From contig WFVK01000100.1 of assembly GCA_015491705.1 (NCBI GenBank), positions 1-15,475 of the forward strand: a DNA stretch of 15,475 bases, written 5' to 3'. This document shows, one piece after another, positions 6,363-13,566 of this stretch. The stretch comes from Nitrospirota bacterium. Its GTDB lineage: Bacteria > Nitrospirota > Thermodesulfovibrionia > UBA6902. The stretch's first letter is position 1. Each line of letters begins with the position of its first letter. The notes beneath the pieces were generated by a model. It had not been told where the DNA came from. It worked only from the letters and a program-made list of their open reading frames with translations, and ran no database searches. The translations under genes and the position numbers were made by a program.

Positions 6363-6875
6363 CTACATCCTGCCTGAAGACCGCTCCCGCGCATAGCGCC
6401 TCTCGAAAAACCCCCTCTTGATCCGGCCGATCCTGTCGATGAACAGAAGGCCGCCGAGGTGGTCTATCTCATGCTGCAGCGCCCTTGCAAGGATGCCGTC
6501 TCCTTCTATCTCTGCCGGCCTGCCGTGTCTGTCAAGATACCTTACCCTGACCTTGTCCGCCCTCCTGACAATCGTCTTGTAATTAGGAATGCTCAGGCAC
6601 CCTTCCTCGGAATCGGCCTGACCTTCTTTGTGAATAATCTCGGGATTGACAAGCACAATCAGCGGACTCTTCTTATCTGCAGCGCTTACGTCAACAACTG
6701 CAACCTGTTTCGGCACACCGATCTGGTTCGCTGCAAGACCGACACCGGGGGCTGCATACATGGTCTCTATCATGTCATCTATAAGCTCCTGCAGCCCGGA
6801 GTCGAATTCCCTAACGGGTTCGGTTTTTTCCCTTAGTATCCTGTCAGGATATTTCTTTATCTCCAGCAGGGCCAT
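6363..6875 (-). CDS. def: peptide deformylase
   Basis: 170 residues, typical length. It removes the N-formyl group from nascent proteins and uses a metal held by one Cys and two His. All three family motifs are present: GVGLAANQIG (44-53), EGCLSIP (91-97, metal ligand C93) and HEIDHLGG (135-142, ligands H135 and H139, catalytic E136). The start fits the conserved MALLEIKKYPD N-terminus. No Shine-Dalgarno lies at the usual distance; the only AAGGAT is about 18 bases upstream, inside a promoter-like spacer, so the mRNA may be leaderless. The C-terminus is basic (RRYARERSSGR), as in many homologues. It is followed by fmt. Confidence 0.97.
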   Translation of the reverse strand: MALLEIKKYPDRILREKTEPVREFDSGLQELIDDMIETMYAAPGVGLAANQIGVPKQVAVVDVSAADKKSPLIVLVNPEIIHKEGQADSEEGCLSIPNYKTIVRRADKVRVRYLDRHGRPAEIEGDGILARALQHEIDHLGGLLFIDRIGRIKRGFFERRYARERSSGRM

Positions 6876-6881
6876 ATACTA

Positions 6882-6910
6882 ATTTAAATAATCCTTCAGG
6901 CAAATGACAA
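6882..6910 (-). promoter_or_regulatory. candidate sigma70-like promoter for def, possibly giving leaderless mRNA
   Basis: On the minus strand, TTGTCA (6910-6905, 5 of 6 to the -35 consensus) is followed by a 17-base spacer and TTAAAT (6887-6882, 4 of 6 to the -10). Six bases then separate the -10 from the def ATG at 6875, so a start site at normal distance would fall on or next to the initiation codon. The assignment is from sequence pattern only. Confidence 0.35.
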
Positions 6911-6915
6911 CCTCT

Positions 6916-7725
6916 TTACTCCCTGTATCCCCTGAGCAGAAAAGACCTGAGCCTTAATTTCTCCTTCAGTGCCCGCATAACGGCGTCACCCTGCTTTCTT
7001 GTCTCTATGCCGGGTATCCTGACCTTGTTGAAACTGCCTTCCCTTTCAATATACACATACTGATAGTATGGTTTTAACTTTTCGACGAGTTCATTTGCGT
7101 AATCAATATTCCTGAAGGCCCCAACCTGCACGATGTATTTACTGTGTTCCTGCGGCGGCATCATGCGGGTATCCCCTCCGGCCTTAGTATCTTCGGTCTC
7201 TTTCACCCGGGGAGCCGGGCTCTCTTTCACCTGCGCAACCGGGGTCTCTTTCACCGGGGGGGCGGCGGTGTCTTTTTCCGGTTCGCCGGCCTCCCCCGCG
7301 GCAGGGGCCGCATCTTTGGGTTCCTCATTGACAGGGGGCGCGGTATCCGCAAGGCCGGGTTTTATCCTTACCGCCTGCCTGAAGGCATGTTCCGCTTCCT
7401 TATACATGCCCAGCTCATTATATGCAAAGCCCTGGTTGTAATGGGCCTCTGCATAATCAGGCCTTATGCTTATCGCCTTTTCATAGGCCTCGGCAGCCTC
7501 TTTATACTTGCCTTCCCTGCCGAGGGTGACACCGAGATTATAGTAGATGTCAGCGTCTTCCGGCCCGGTCGCTGTCTTCTTTTCAGCGGTTTCCGCGTGT
7601 TTTGACGGGATGACCAGCGCCACGCCGGGGATGTTTTTGTTGCGGGTTGCACCCGCTGACGTGAAAGACAGCGCCGGCAGCACCGTCAATGACATCAGCA
7701 GACATAACAATAGTCGCTTTCCCAT
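6916..7725 (-). CDS. exported TPR and SPOR domain protein
   Basis: 269 residues. A signal peptide (basic MGKR, then hydrophobic LLLCLLMSLTVLPALSF, likely cleaved after SAGA at about 26) directs it to the periplasm. Two TPRs follow at about 57-91 (DIYYNLGVTLGREGKYKEAA) and 92-125 (HYNQGFAYNELGMYKEAE). A Pro/Glu/Lys-rich linker (126-195) contains an eight-residue repeat based on VKETP. The C-terminus (about 196-265, YIVQVGAFRN...VRIPGIETRKQGDAVMRAL) is a SPOR domain, which binds septal peptidoglycan lacking stem peptides. A role in cell division or envelope maintenance is inferred from SPOR. The start has AGGAGG at ideal spacing. It follows the mlaA-like gene by 30 bases and precedes def by 40. 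Confidence 0.9.
   Translation of the reverse strand: MGKRLLLCLLMSLTVLPALSFTSAGATRNKNIPGVALVIPSKHAETAEKKTATGPEDADIYYNLGVTLGREGKYKEAAEAYEKAISIRPDYAEAHYNQGFAYNELGMYKEAEHAFRQAVRIKPGLADTAPPVNEEPKDAAPAAGEAGEPEKDTAAPPVKETPVAQVKESPAPRVKETEDTKAGGDTRMMPPQEHSKYIVQVGAFRNIDYANELVEKLKPYYQYVYIEREGSFNKVRIPGIETRKQGDAVMRALKEKLRLRSFLLRGYRE
7197..7255. repeat. 24-base tandem repeat in the linker of the SPOR protein
   Basis: The core TCTCTTTCACC recurs at 7197-7207, 7221-7231 and 7245-7255, an exact 24-base period, with a degenerate fourth unit near 7269-7279. On the coding strand it encodes the eight-residue VKETP-type repeats between the TPR and SPOR domains. Such in-frame repeats can expand or contract without breaking the gene. 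Confidence 0.7.
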
Positions 7726-7755
7726 GGCTTATCCTCCTGTGCTTCCGGCAGGCGA

Positions 7756-8562
7756 TCATCTGGCGATCCTGCTCTGCCGGTACTGGTAATAAATGTCCCT
7801 GAATGCAGCATACGGGTCAATCGCGTCTTTTCTGATCTCTTCATACTCGCCGAGTCTGAGGGAGATTCTGTTGACGCGGTCTCCAGCAGCGATTGAATAG
7901 CGATCAAGCGGCGGGGTTACGTAGTTGACGGGGTCGAGAAAGGAATCCCCTATATAGCCGATCGAGTCCCGAAGGCTTGAAGGCCCGAGCACGGGCCAGT
8001 TGATGTAAAAACCGGGGCCTGCCCCCCATACCCCGAGTGTCTGCCCGAGGTCTTCTTCCTGCATCTTTATCCCCAGTTCATCCCTTGCAACATCAAAAAG
8101 GCCGAGGATTCCCGCGGTGGAATTAATGCCGAACCTGACGAGCTCATTGGCTGCGGATGCGGGTTTGAGCTGTAAAACACAGTTTACGAAGCGGACCGGA
8201 GAGGTGATGTTATTGAAAAAATTACGCACTGAAATCCTTGCGCCTTCCGGCACTACGGCGGCATAGCCCCTTGCCGCGGGCTTCAGCACCCAGAAATAGA
8301 GCCTGTCATTGAAGTAAAAAAACACCCTGTTGACAGGCTCAAGAGGGTCTGCAATCCCCTCATCCTCTTCCGGATAATCGAGATAGTCTTCGTCTTCATC
8401 CGCTGCCGGCACGTCATCCCGGTTTACCGCCTCCCGGACATGGAGCCGGCCCCTTTGGGGGCCCACACTATCGGCCTTGGGGGCTGGCCCTGTCCCTTCT
8501 GCGAACGCCGCCGCGGCAGCGAGCATAAAAAACAGAAATATAAAGCTGAATACCTTCTTCAT
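7756..8562 (-). CDS. mlaA: MlaA (VacJ) family outer-membrane lipid asymmetry protein
   Basis: 268 residues. MlaA removes mislocalised phospholipids from the outer leaflet of the outer membrane and passes them to the periplasmic MlaC/MlaFEDB path. Family landmarks are ADPLEPVNRVFFYFND (about 70-86), the FFNNITSPVRFVN block, RFGINSTAGILGLFDVA, a DLGQTLGVWGAGPGFYINWPVLGPSSLRD core (written here only by its ends: DLGQTLG and GPSSLRD) and DPVNYV. The signal peptide (MKKVFSFIFLFFMLAAAAAFA) has no lipobox cysteine, so unlike E. coli MlaA this protein would not be lipidated. A very acidic stretch (ADEDEDYLDYPEEDEG) precedes the domain. No other mla genes lie nearby. A clear Shine-Dalgarno is missing. 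It heads the minus-strand group upstream of the SPOR gene. Confidence 0.92.
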   Translation of the reverse strand: MKKVFSFIFLFFMLAAAAAFAEGTGPAPKADSVGPQRGRLHVREAVNRDDVPAADEDEDYLDYPEEDEGIADPLEPVNRVFFYFNDRLYFWVLKPAARGYAAVVPEGARISVRNFFNNITSPVRFVNCVLQLKPASAANELVRFGINSTAGILGLFDVARDELGIKMQEEDLGQTLGVWGAGPGFYINWPVLGPSSLRDSIGYIGDSFLDPVNYVTPPLDRYSIAAGDRVNRISLRLGEYEEIRKDAIDPYAAFRDIYYQYRQSRIAR

Positions 8563-8584
8563 TTACAACTATTATCGGCAAAGG

Positions 8585-8590
8585 ATTATA
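8585..8590 (-). promoter_or_regulatory. candidate -10 box for the mlaA-like gene
   Basis: The minus strand carries a perfect TATAAT at 8590-8585, in the 54-base gap between treY and the mlaA-like gene, 22 bases before its ATG. The -35 region at 17-18 bases (AACGGC or AAACGG) is poor, so support is weak. It would separate the mlaA group from the treZY transcript. Confidence 0.3.
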
Positions 8591-8616
8591 AATACCTGAA
8601 TCAGCCCGCCGTTTTT

Positions 8617-11454
8617 TTATGCCCCGCTTTTCTGCAAACCTTCCGCCGGCTGCCTGTCCAGCCTGGTTGTAAGCAGGGCACACGGGAAATGCCCGAACAC
8701 CTCACCAGCCTCAAGAGACTGCCCTCCTTCAAGTTCAACCCCGCTTATCTCGTCCCTCCATATGCACGGTGAACTCTCGGGGAGGATAATGCGGGTATCG
8801 TCCCATACATCCCTGCCCAGGGGATGGCGGCCTTCTTCCGTGACGCCCGTCAGAAACCTCGGGGCCACGGTAACCGCAAGAAAGGGTTTATATTCCCTTG
8901 CAAAGGCTACTATGCTGTCCTTATACCTGCCGCGCGTCTTCAGAGGGATATAGGAACCCCTTTCAAAGACATTCCTGTAGTTTCTCCTTGCGGACAGTGC
9001 AGTCCATATAAGGAAAAGTTTTATCCTCCCGTCGTGAACCGTTGACAGGAGTTCTTCAATGAGGCTTAACCTTTCACTGGCCGCCCTGCTTTTCATTTCA
9101 TGGAAGAGCCATTTCCTCAGGGAAAAGTCAACAGGGCGCCGGTTGTCGGGGTCCACTAGGTTCAGGTCCCAGAATTCAGAGCCCTGATAGAAGTCGGGAA
9201 AGCCGGGGGAGGTAATCTTGATGAGGGTCTGCGAGAGTGAATTGAAGACACCGTAGAAAGAGACCATTTTCTGAAAGCGGAGGAATTCGCCCCAGAACTG
9301 GTTTTCAGGGGAGGGATCCAGGATCTTCCCGATAAAGGCGATGAAATTCTCCTCGTAGTCCGAGTCCGGCTTCAGCCATGCCGTGTGGACCTTTGCCTCC
9401 CTGACGGCCTTCATGACGTATTCCTTCAGCCGTTGCCTGAAAGAGTCGAATTCCCTCTCATCAAAAGGCAGTGCCCCGACCAGCGTCTGGTACAGGAAGT
9501 ATTCGTCGTTCTTGTCGGGGATGGCCTTGCCCTTTATCGTCTTTTTCTTTTTCCTGTTCAGCCTGTTCCATTTTTTAATGCCGGCCTCCCACAGGTCGGG
9601 AATCTCGGACAGGACATTGATCCTTGCCCTCACGTCCTCCCCCCTCTTTGTATCATGCGTTGAAGTGGTGTTCATGGAGTGCGGCTGCGTGTCGGCCCTC
9701 TTCAGGTTGAAGTCATGGAACTCCTTTAACGTGAGCCCGAACCTCTCGGGGCTGCCCCCCACATCATTGAGGGACAGGAGCCTGTTGTAGACATATAGTA
9801 TGGTGTCTTCAAAGCCCTTGGCCATGAGCGGGCCCGTAAGCTGCTGGAACCTCATCACAAAGTGAACCCTGTCCCTTTTATCCTCTTCAGTATGATAGTC
9901 GCTGAATTCAAGCAGCAGAAACCGCTCGATAAAATTCAGCTCGTGCAGCAGCCCCGGATTCAGTTCCCTCGCCCTTTTCAGTGTCTCCTCTATATAGCGC
10001 CGGTCCGTCTCGCTGTAGTTGTCCTCTGTTATGTACGTCCTGTACACGGGGAAGAGCGCAAGTACCTCGATGATGGCCCTTTTTACGCCGTAGAGGGTGA
10101 TATCAACCCCGTACCTGTCCTTGCTGGAGATGTTCTTCAGCAAATGGGCAAGGTTGTCCACATCGCCGGTCATGTCTTTTTCTATAACAAGCTTTTTCTT
10201 TTCGTAGAGGAGGGCCTCGTAAGAGGTTTTAAACCCGGTAAAGCTGTAGTACAGCTTGTTGAATCTCCTGCCGTTTTTTTCATCGCAGAAGATCCCGCTG
10301 ACATGATTAAGAAAGTCATATCCCGTGGTTCCCTGAACCGCCCACAGGTGCGGGAGCTCCTCATCCGGCCCGAGTATTTTCTCAACGGCTATATACATCT
10401 CTTCTGTTTTTTCCCGTAATTTTCTCAGATAGCCCGTGGGATCATACAGTCCGTCTATATGGTCTATACGCAGCCCGGTGATCTTTCTGTTTTTCACGAG
10501 GTTCATTATGAGGGTGTGGGTAACGTTGAATACCCTCTCATCCTCCATTCTCAGGGAGATAAGGCTGTTGATGTTGAAAAACCTGCGGTAGTTCAGCTCC
10601 TCGCCGGCGACTTTCCAGAAGGAGAGCCTGAACAACTGTTCGGAAAGCAGGCTGTCAAGGAGATTGAGACCGTCCGCGGCCTCCTTCCTGCCGTTAAACA
10701 TATCTACGTTGCCGTCTATGAACCGCCTTATATCCGGATTTTCCATATACAGCTCCCTGAGCATCCTCTTGATAAACTGTATCTGGCTGTAGCGCTCAAG
10801 CCTTTCCTCCCTGGAGACGGGAAGATTTTTCAGGGAATAGAGGATGCCGAGAAACTTGATCAGGTCCGGGTGGTCGTCTCCCAGGCATTTCCGCAGTTCG
10901 TTGAACCTGTGGGTGATTACATGAACGTACGACTCTATCTTGAGCGGCAGCTTCAGGGAGTAGTAGTTGATGAAAAACCCGTTTTCGTCATACCGCAGCG
11001 TTATCTCCCTTTCATCAAGGGATTCGCTGTAGTGTCTCCCGAGAAAGGGGGCGAGCACCCTTCCGGAGAGGCTTTCATAGAAGTGTTTCCAGTCGATATC
11101 GAAAAAATCGAAATATTCCGAATGCGGGCCGTTTTCCAGGACATCCATGAGCATGGAGTTTTCCCCGTCAAAGGCCATGTGGTTGGGTACGATATCCTGT
11201 ATCCAGCCCATGCCGGAATTTTTTAATTCCGACAGGAGCCTGTCGAAATCATCCCCTGTGCCGAGTTCGGCATTGAGCTGATTCAGGTCGACTATGTCGT
11301 ATCCGTGAGGGCTCCCCTTCTTTGCCTTGAACACGGGTGAGGCGTATATATCCGATATCCCGAGCTCATTCAGGTAGGACAGTATCTTCTGCGCCTCCCT
11401 GAACCCGAAATCCGGATTGAACTGAAGCCTGTACGTTGCAACGGGTATTTTCAT
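8617..11454 (-). CDS. treY: malto-oligosyltrehalose synthase (maltooligosyl trehalose synthase)
   Basis: 945 residues from the ATG at 11454. TreY, a GH13 enzyme, turns the reducing-end alpha-1,4 bond of maltodextrins into an alpha,alpha-1,1 bond, making maltooligosyltrehalose for TreZ. The start MKIPVATYRLQFNPDFGF is the conserved family N-terminus; the frame is open 14 codons further up, but that part is a frame-shifted copy of the treZ end. Diagnostic blocks are ISDIYASPVFKAKKGSPHGYD, GWIQDIVPNHMA (83-94), GLRIDHIDGLYDP (327-339, nucleophile D331), EKILGPDEELP (358-368, likely acid/base Glu), GTTGYDF, STHDTKRGEDVRARI and DFYQGSEFWDL. It starts four bases after the treZ stop, with GGCGGTGA as a weak ribosome binding site that overlaps that stop. 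Length is at the upper end for the family. Confidence 0.97.
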   Translation of the reverse strand: MKIPVATYRLQFNPDFGFREAQKILSYLNELGISDIYASPVFKAKKGSPHGYDIVDLNQLNAELGTGDDFDRLLSELKNSGMGWIQDIVPNHMAFDGENSMLMDVLENGPHSEYFDFFDIDWKHFYESLSGRVLAPFLGRHYSESLDEREITLRYDENGFFINYYSLKLPLKIESYVHVITHRFNELRKCLGDDHPDLIKFLGILYSLKNLPVSREERLERYSQIQFIKRMLRELYMENPDIRRFIDGNVDMFNGRKEAADGLNLLDSLLSEQLFRLSFWKVAGEELNYRRFFNINSLISLRMEDERVFNVTHTLIMNLVKNRKITGLRIDHIDGLYDPTGYLRKLREKTEEMYIAVEKILGPDEELPHLWAVQGTTGYDFLNHVSGIFCDEKNGRRFNKLYYSFTGFKTSYEALLYEKKKLVIEKDMTGDVDNLAHLLKNISSKDRYGVDITLYGVKRAIIEVLALFPVYRTYITEDNYSETDRRYIEETLKRARELNPGLLHELNFIERFLLLEFSDYHTEEDKRDRVHFVMRFQQLTGPLMAKGFEDTILYVYNRLLSLNDVGGSPERFGLTLKEFHDFNLKRADTQPHSMNTTSTHDTKRGEDVRARINVLSEIPDLWEAGIKKWNRLNRKKKKTIKGKAIPDKNDEYFLYQTLVGALPFDEREFDSFRQRLKEYVMKAVREAKVHTAWLKPDSDYEENFIAFIGKILDPSPENQFWGEFLRFQKMVSFYGVFNSLSQTLIKITSPGFPDFYQGSEFWDLNLVDPDNRRPVDFSLRKWLFHEMKSRAASERLSLIEELLSTVHDGRIKLFLIWTALSARRNYRNVFERGSYIPLKTRGRYKDSIVAFAREYKPFLAVTVAPRFLTGVTEEGRHPLGRDVWDDTRIILPESSPCIWRDEISGVELEGGQSLEAGEVFGHFPCALLTTRLDRQPAEGLQKSGA

Positions 11455-11458
11455 AAGG

Positions 11459-11542
11459 TCACCGCCCGGCTCCGTCTCCGCATCTGTACAGGACAAAGCT
11501 CTCGGGCCTCAACACTATTTCACCGCCCGGCTCCGTCTCCGC
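11459..11542. repeat. 23-base perfect direct repeat at the treZ/treY junction
   Basis: Bases 11459-11481 and 11520-11542 are identical over 23 positions, offset by 61 bases. On the minus strand the first copy encodes AETEPGG within TreZ. Because 61 is not a multiple of three, the second copy is read by treZ as CGDGAGR followed by its TGA stop, and it also supplies the GGCGGTGA before treY. In the treY frame the second copy again reads AETEPGG. Confidence 0.9.
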
Positions 11543-13297
11543 GGGTGACAGCGCTCCGGGGCCTTTCAGTCTTTCATCAGAAGAGTCTAACACCTTTGTC
11601 CATTTAATTTCATGATGCAGGTAATCCGCCCTCACACCGGTCCTGCCGAAGTTGAAAAGGATTAATACCTCGTCGCTTCCCTTCCATCTGCGCACAATGA
11701 CGAGCTTCCTTTCCTCATCGGACCATACATCAAGACACGCCCTGTCGGGATTTGCAATTGCGGGAAGCCCTTTCCTGAGGCGTATCAGGTCCCTGTAGAG
11801 GTCCAGGAGGACCCTGTGCCGCCCGTGCCTGCGCCTGTCCCAAGATAGTTTGGAGCGCATGAAAGTCTCGACATCCTGCGGGTCAGGGGGCTCTTCATCC
11901 CACATGAATGAGCTGAATTCCCTCTTTCGTCCCTCCCTGACCGCCCTGACAAGGTCGTGGTCCGAGTGGCTCGTGAAAAAAAGAAACGGGACTGTCTCAC
12001 CATACTCTTCCCCCATGAACAGGAGGGGCACATAGGGCGAGAGGATCACGGCCCCTGCGGCGAGCTTCTGCTGTTCGAACGAGACAAGGGCGGAGAGGCG
12101 TTCGCCCCTCATCCTGTTGCCGGTCTGGTCATGATTTTGTGAAAAGACCACAAAGCGGTCTGAAGGTATGTCCCCTGATGAATTGCCGTGGTTCCTCTTC
12201 CTGAATTCCGAATACTGCCCGGAGTAAACAAAACCTTCCCTCAGGGCCTTTACAAAATGTTCAATCCTCCCGAAGTCGATATAATAACCCTTTCTCTCGC
12301 CTGTGAGAAGTGCATGAAGGGAGTGATGAAAGTCGTCACACCACAGCGCGTCAAGGCCGAGGCCTCCCGACTCCCCGGGCCTTACGGCATAGGAATTATT
12401 CATGTCGGACTCGGCGATCAGGTGAAAGCTCCTTCCCTGCCGCCGTGAAAAATCTTTGACCCTTCCGGCAAGTTCACGCAGAAAGGGCACGGCACTCATG
12501 TCATATATACCGTGGATCGCGTCAAGGCGGAGCGCATCTATGTGATAATGCCTGAACCAGTGCAGGGCGTTTTCCAGAAAAAAATTCCGCACATCATTGC
12601 TGTAAGGGCCGTCAAAATTTATCGCCTGTCCCCAGGGGGTCCTGTACCTGTCGGTAAAATACGGCCCGTAATCCCACAGGTAATTCCCTTCCGGTCCGAG
12701 GTGGTTATAGACCACGTCGAGGATCACGGCAATGCCCCTTGCATGGCATTCGTCCACCAGGTGCCTGAGACCGTCGGGACCGCCGTAGGAATTCTGCACC
12801 GCAAAGGGATAGACCCCGTCGTATCCCCAGTTCCTTTCGCCGGGAAACTGGGCGACGGGCATTAATTCGACGGCATTGATCCCGAGTTCCCTGAGGTCGT
12901 CAAGCAGGGGTACAATCGCCCTGAAAGTGCCTTCAGGTGTGAAGGTCCCTGTATGGAGCTCATACATTATCATCTCGGGCAGCGGTATCCCCTGCCAGCC
13001 GTGGTCCCGCCAGTTGAAGGCATTATGGTCAACAACATGTGACGGCCCATGGACACCGTGCGGCTGAAAACATGATGCGGGATCCGGCCTCTCCCTGTTT
13101 CGGTCAAGGCGGTACAGGTAGAGGCAGCCGGGATAGACATCCCGCGCCTGCACCCTCCAGTATCCCGCGGCGTCTCTTTCCATTGGCAGAGTTCTTCCGT
13201 CCCCCGAAAGTATCCTCAGTTCAACGTGTTCCGCAAAAGGTGCCCATACGGAAAACCCGCATCTGCCGTCTCCCATGTAATCAGCGCCTATCTTCAT
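11459..13297 (-). CDS. treZ: malto-oligosyltrehalose trehalohydrolase
   Basis: 612 residues from ATG at 13297. TreZ cleaves trehalose from the maltooligosyltrehalose made by TreY. An N-terminal beta-sandwich (about 1-90, MKIGADYMGDGRCGFSVWAP) is followed by a GH13 barrel: MYELHTGTFTPEGTF (111-125), ELMPVAQFPGERNWGYDG (144-161), DVVYNHLGPEGNYL (194-207), ALRLDAIHGI (255-264, nucleophile D259), HLIAESDMNN (acid/base E296) and FSQNHDQTGNR (D390). The spacing of the three acidic residues is as expected for the family. The frame is open for 60 more codons to a GTG at 13477, but that part is low-complexity Arg/Ala/Pro and does not resemble TreZ. The Shine-Dalgarno-like GGGGGAGGA lies about 15 bases before the chosen ATG, which is long, so the start carries some doubt. 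The C-terminus has been reshaped by the 23-base repeat. Confidence 0.95.
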   Translation of the reverse strand: MKIGADYMGDGRCGFSVWAPFAEHVELRILSGDGRTLPMERDAAGYWRVQARDVYPGCLYLYRLDRNRERPDPASCFQPHGVHGPSHVVDHNAFNWRDHGWQGIPLPEMIMYELHTGTFTPEGTFRAIVPLLDDLRELGINAVELMPVAQFPGERNWGYDGVYPFAVQNSYGGPDGLRHLVDECHARGIAVILDVVYNHLGPEGNYLWDYGPYFTDRYRTPWGQAINFDGPYSNDVRNFFLENALHWFRHYHIDALRLDAIHGIYDMSAVPFLRELAGRVKDFSRRQGRSFHLIAESDMNNSYAVRPGESGGLGLDALWCDDFHHSLHALLTGERKGYYIDFGRIEHFVKALREGFVYSGQYSEFRKRNHGNSSGDIPSDRFVVFSQNHDQTGNRMRGERLSALVSFEQQKLAAGAVILSPYVPLLFMGEEYGETVPFLFFTSHSDHDLVRAVREGRKREFSSFMWDEEPPDPQDVETFMRSKLSWDRRRHGRHRVLLDLYRDLIRLRKGLPAIANPDRACLDVWSDEERKLVIVRRWKGSDEVLILFNFGRTGVRADYLHHEIKWTKVLDSSDERLKGPGALSPAETEPGGEIVLRPESFVLYRCGDGAGR

Positions 13298-13444
13298 ATC
13301 CCGGTTAAGTAATCCTCCCCCGGCCGCTCGCGCCGGCGCAGGGCGGCCTGCCGCCGCCTTCCTCTCGGGCGAAGCAGCCTTTCTTTTAACCCATCCCCTG
13401 ACAGGGGGGTCGGCCGGGGAGGGAACTATTGTCTTTTCGTATAA
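13298..13444 (-). other. GC-rich leader upstream of treZ
   Basis: This part of the treZ-mscS gap is very GC-rich and palindromic: GCGCCGGCGC at 13330-13339 and a GGCGG/CCGCC hairpin at 13342-13355, followed (in the treZ direction) by GGGGGAGGA. It is open in the treZ frame, but the predicted peptide has no family similarity, so it is described as a structured leader. No clear minus-strand promoter was identified. Confidence 0.4.
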
Positions 13445-13473
13445 TTGACAGCGGGTACGGGCTTTGATAGTAT
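13445..13473 (+). promoter_or_regulatory. sigma70-like promoter for mscS-queF
   Basis: A perfect -35, TTGACA (13445-13450), is followed by an exact 17-base spacer and TAGTAT (13468-13473, 4 of 6 to the -10 consensus). Transcription would start near 13480, leaving an approximately 85-base leader before the chosen mscS start. Confidence 0.6.
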
Positions 13474-13558
13474 ACACATTGATAAGCCCGGTTTCTTCAT
13501 AATACTAATAATATTACCATACGTAAAAAAGTCTCTGACATGCTTAACGGTTTTTTCC

Positions 13559-13562
13559 AGGA
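13559..13562 (+). promoter_or_regulatory. ribosome binding site favouring the second mscS ATG
   Basis: AGGA (within CCAGGAAACC) ends four bases before ATG at 13567. The earlier in-frame ATG at 13540 has no purine-rich site upstream, so the start at 13567 is preferred. Confidence 0.5.
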
Positions 13563-13566
13563 AACC

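Noticed and set aside
5687..6396. Several plus-strand frames opposite fmt and def
   Set aside because: They are shadows of the fmt and def coding frames, low in complexity and rich in Ser/Pro/Arg.
10459..11226. 255-codon plus-strand open frame
   Set aside because: It is antisense to treY, which carries unmistakable GH13 motifs on the other strand; the frame has no family features.
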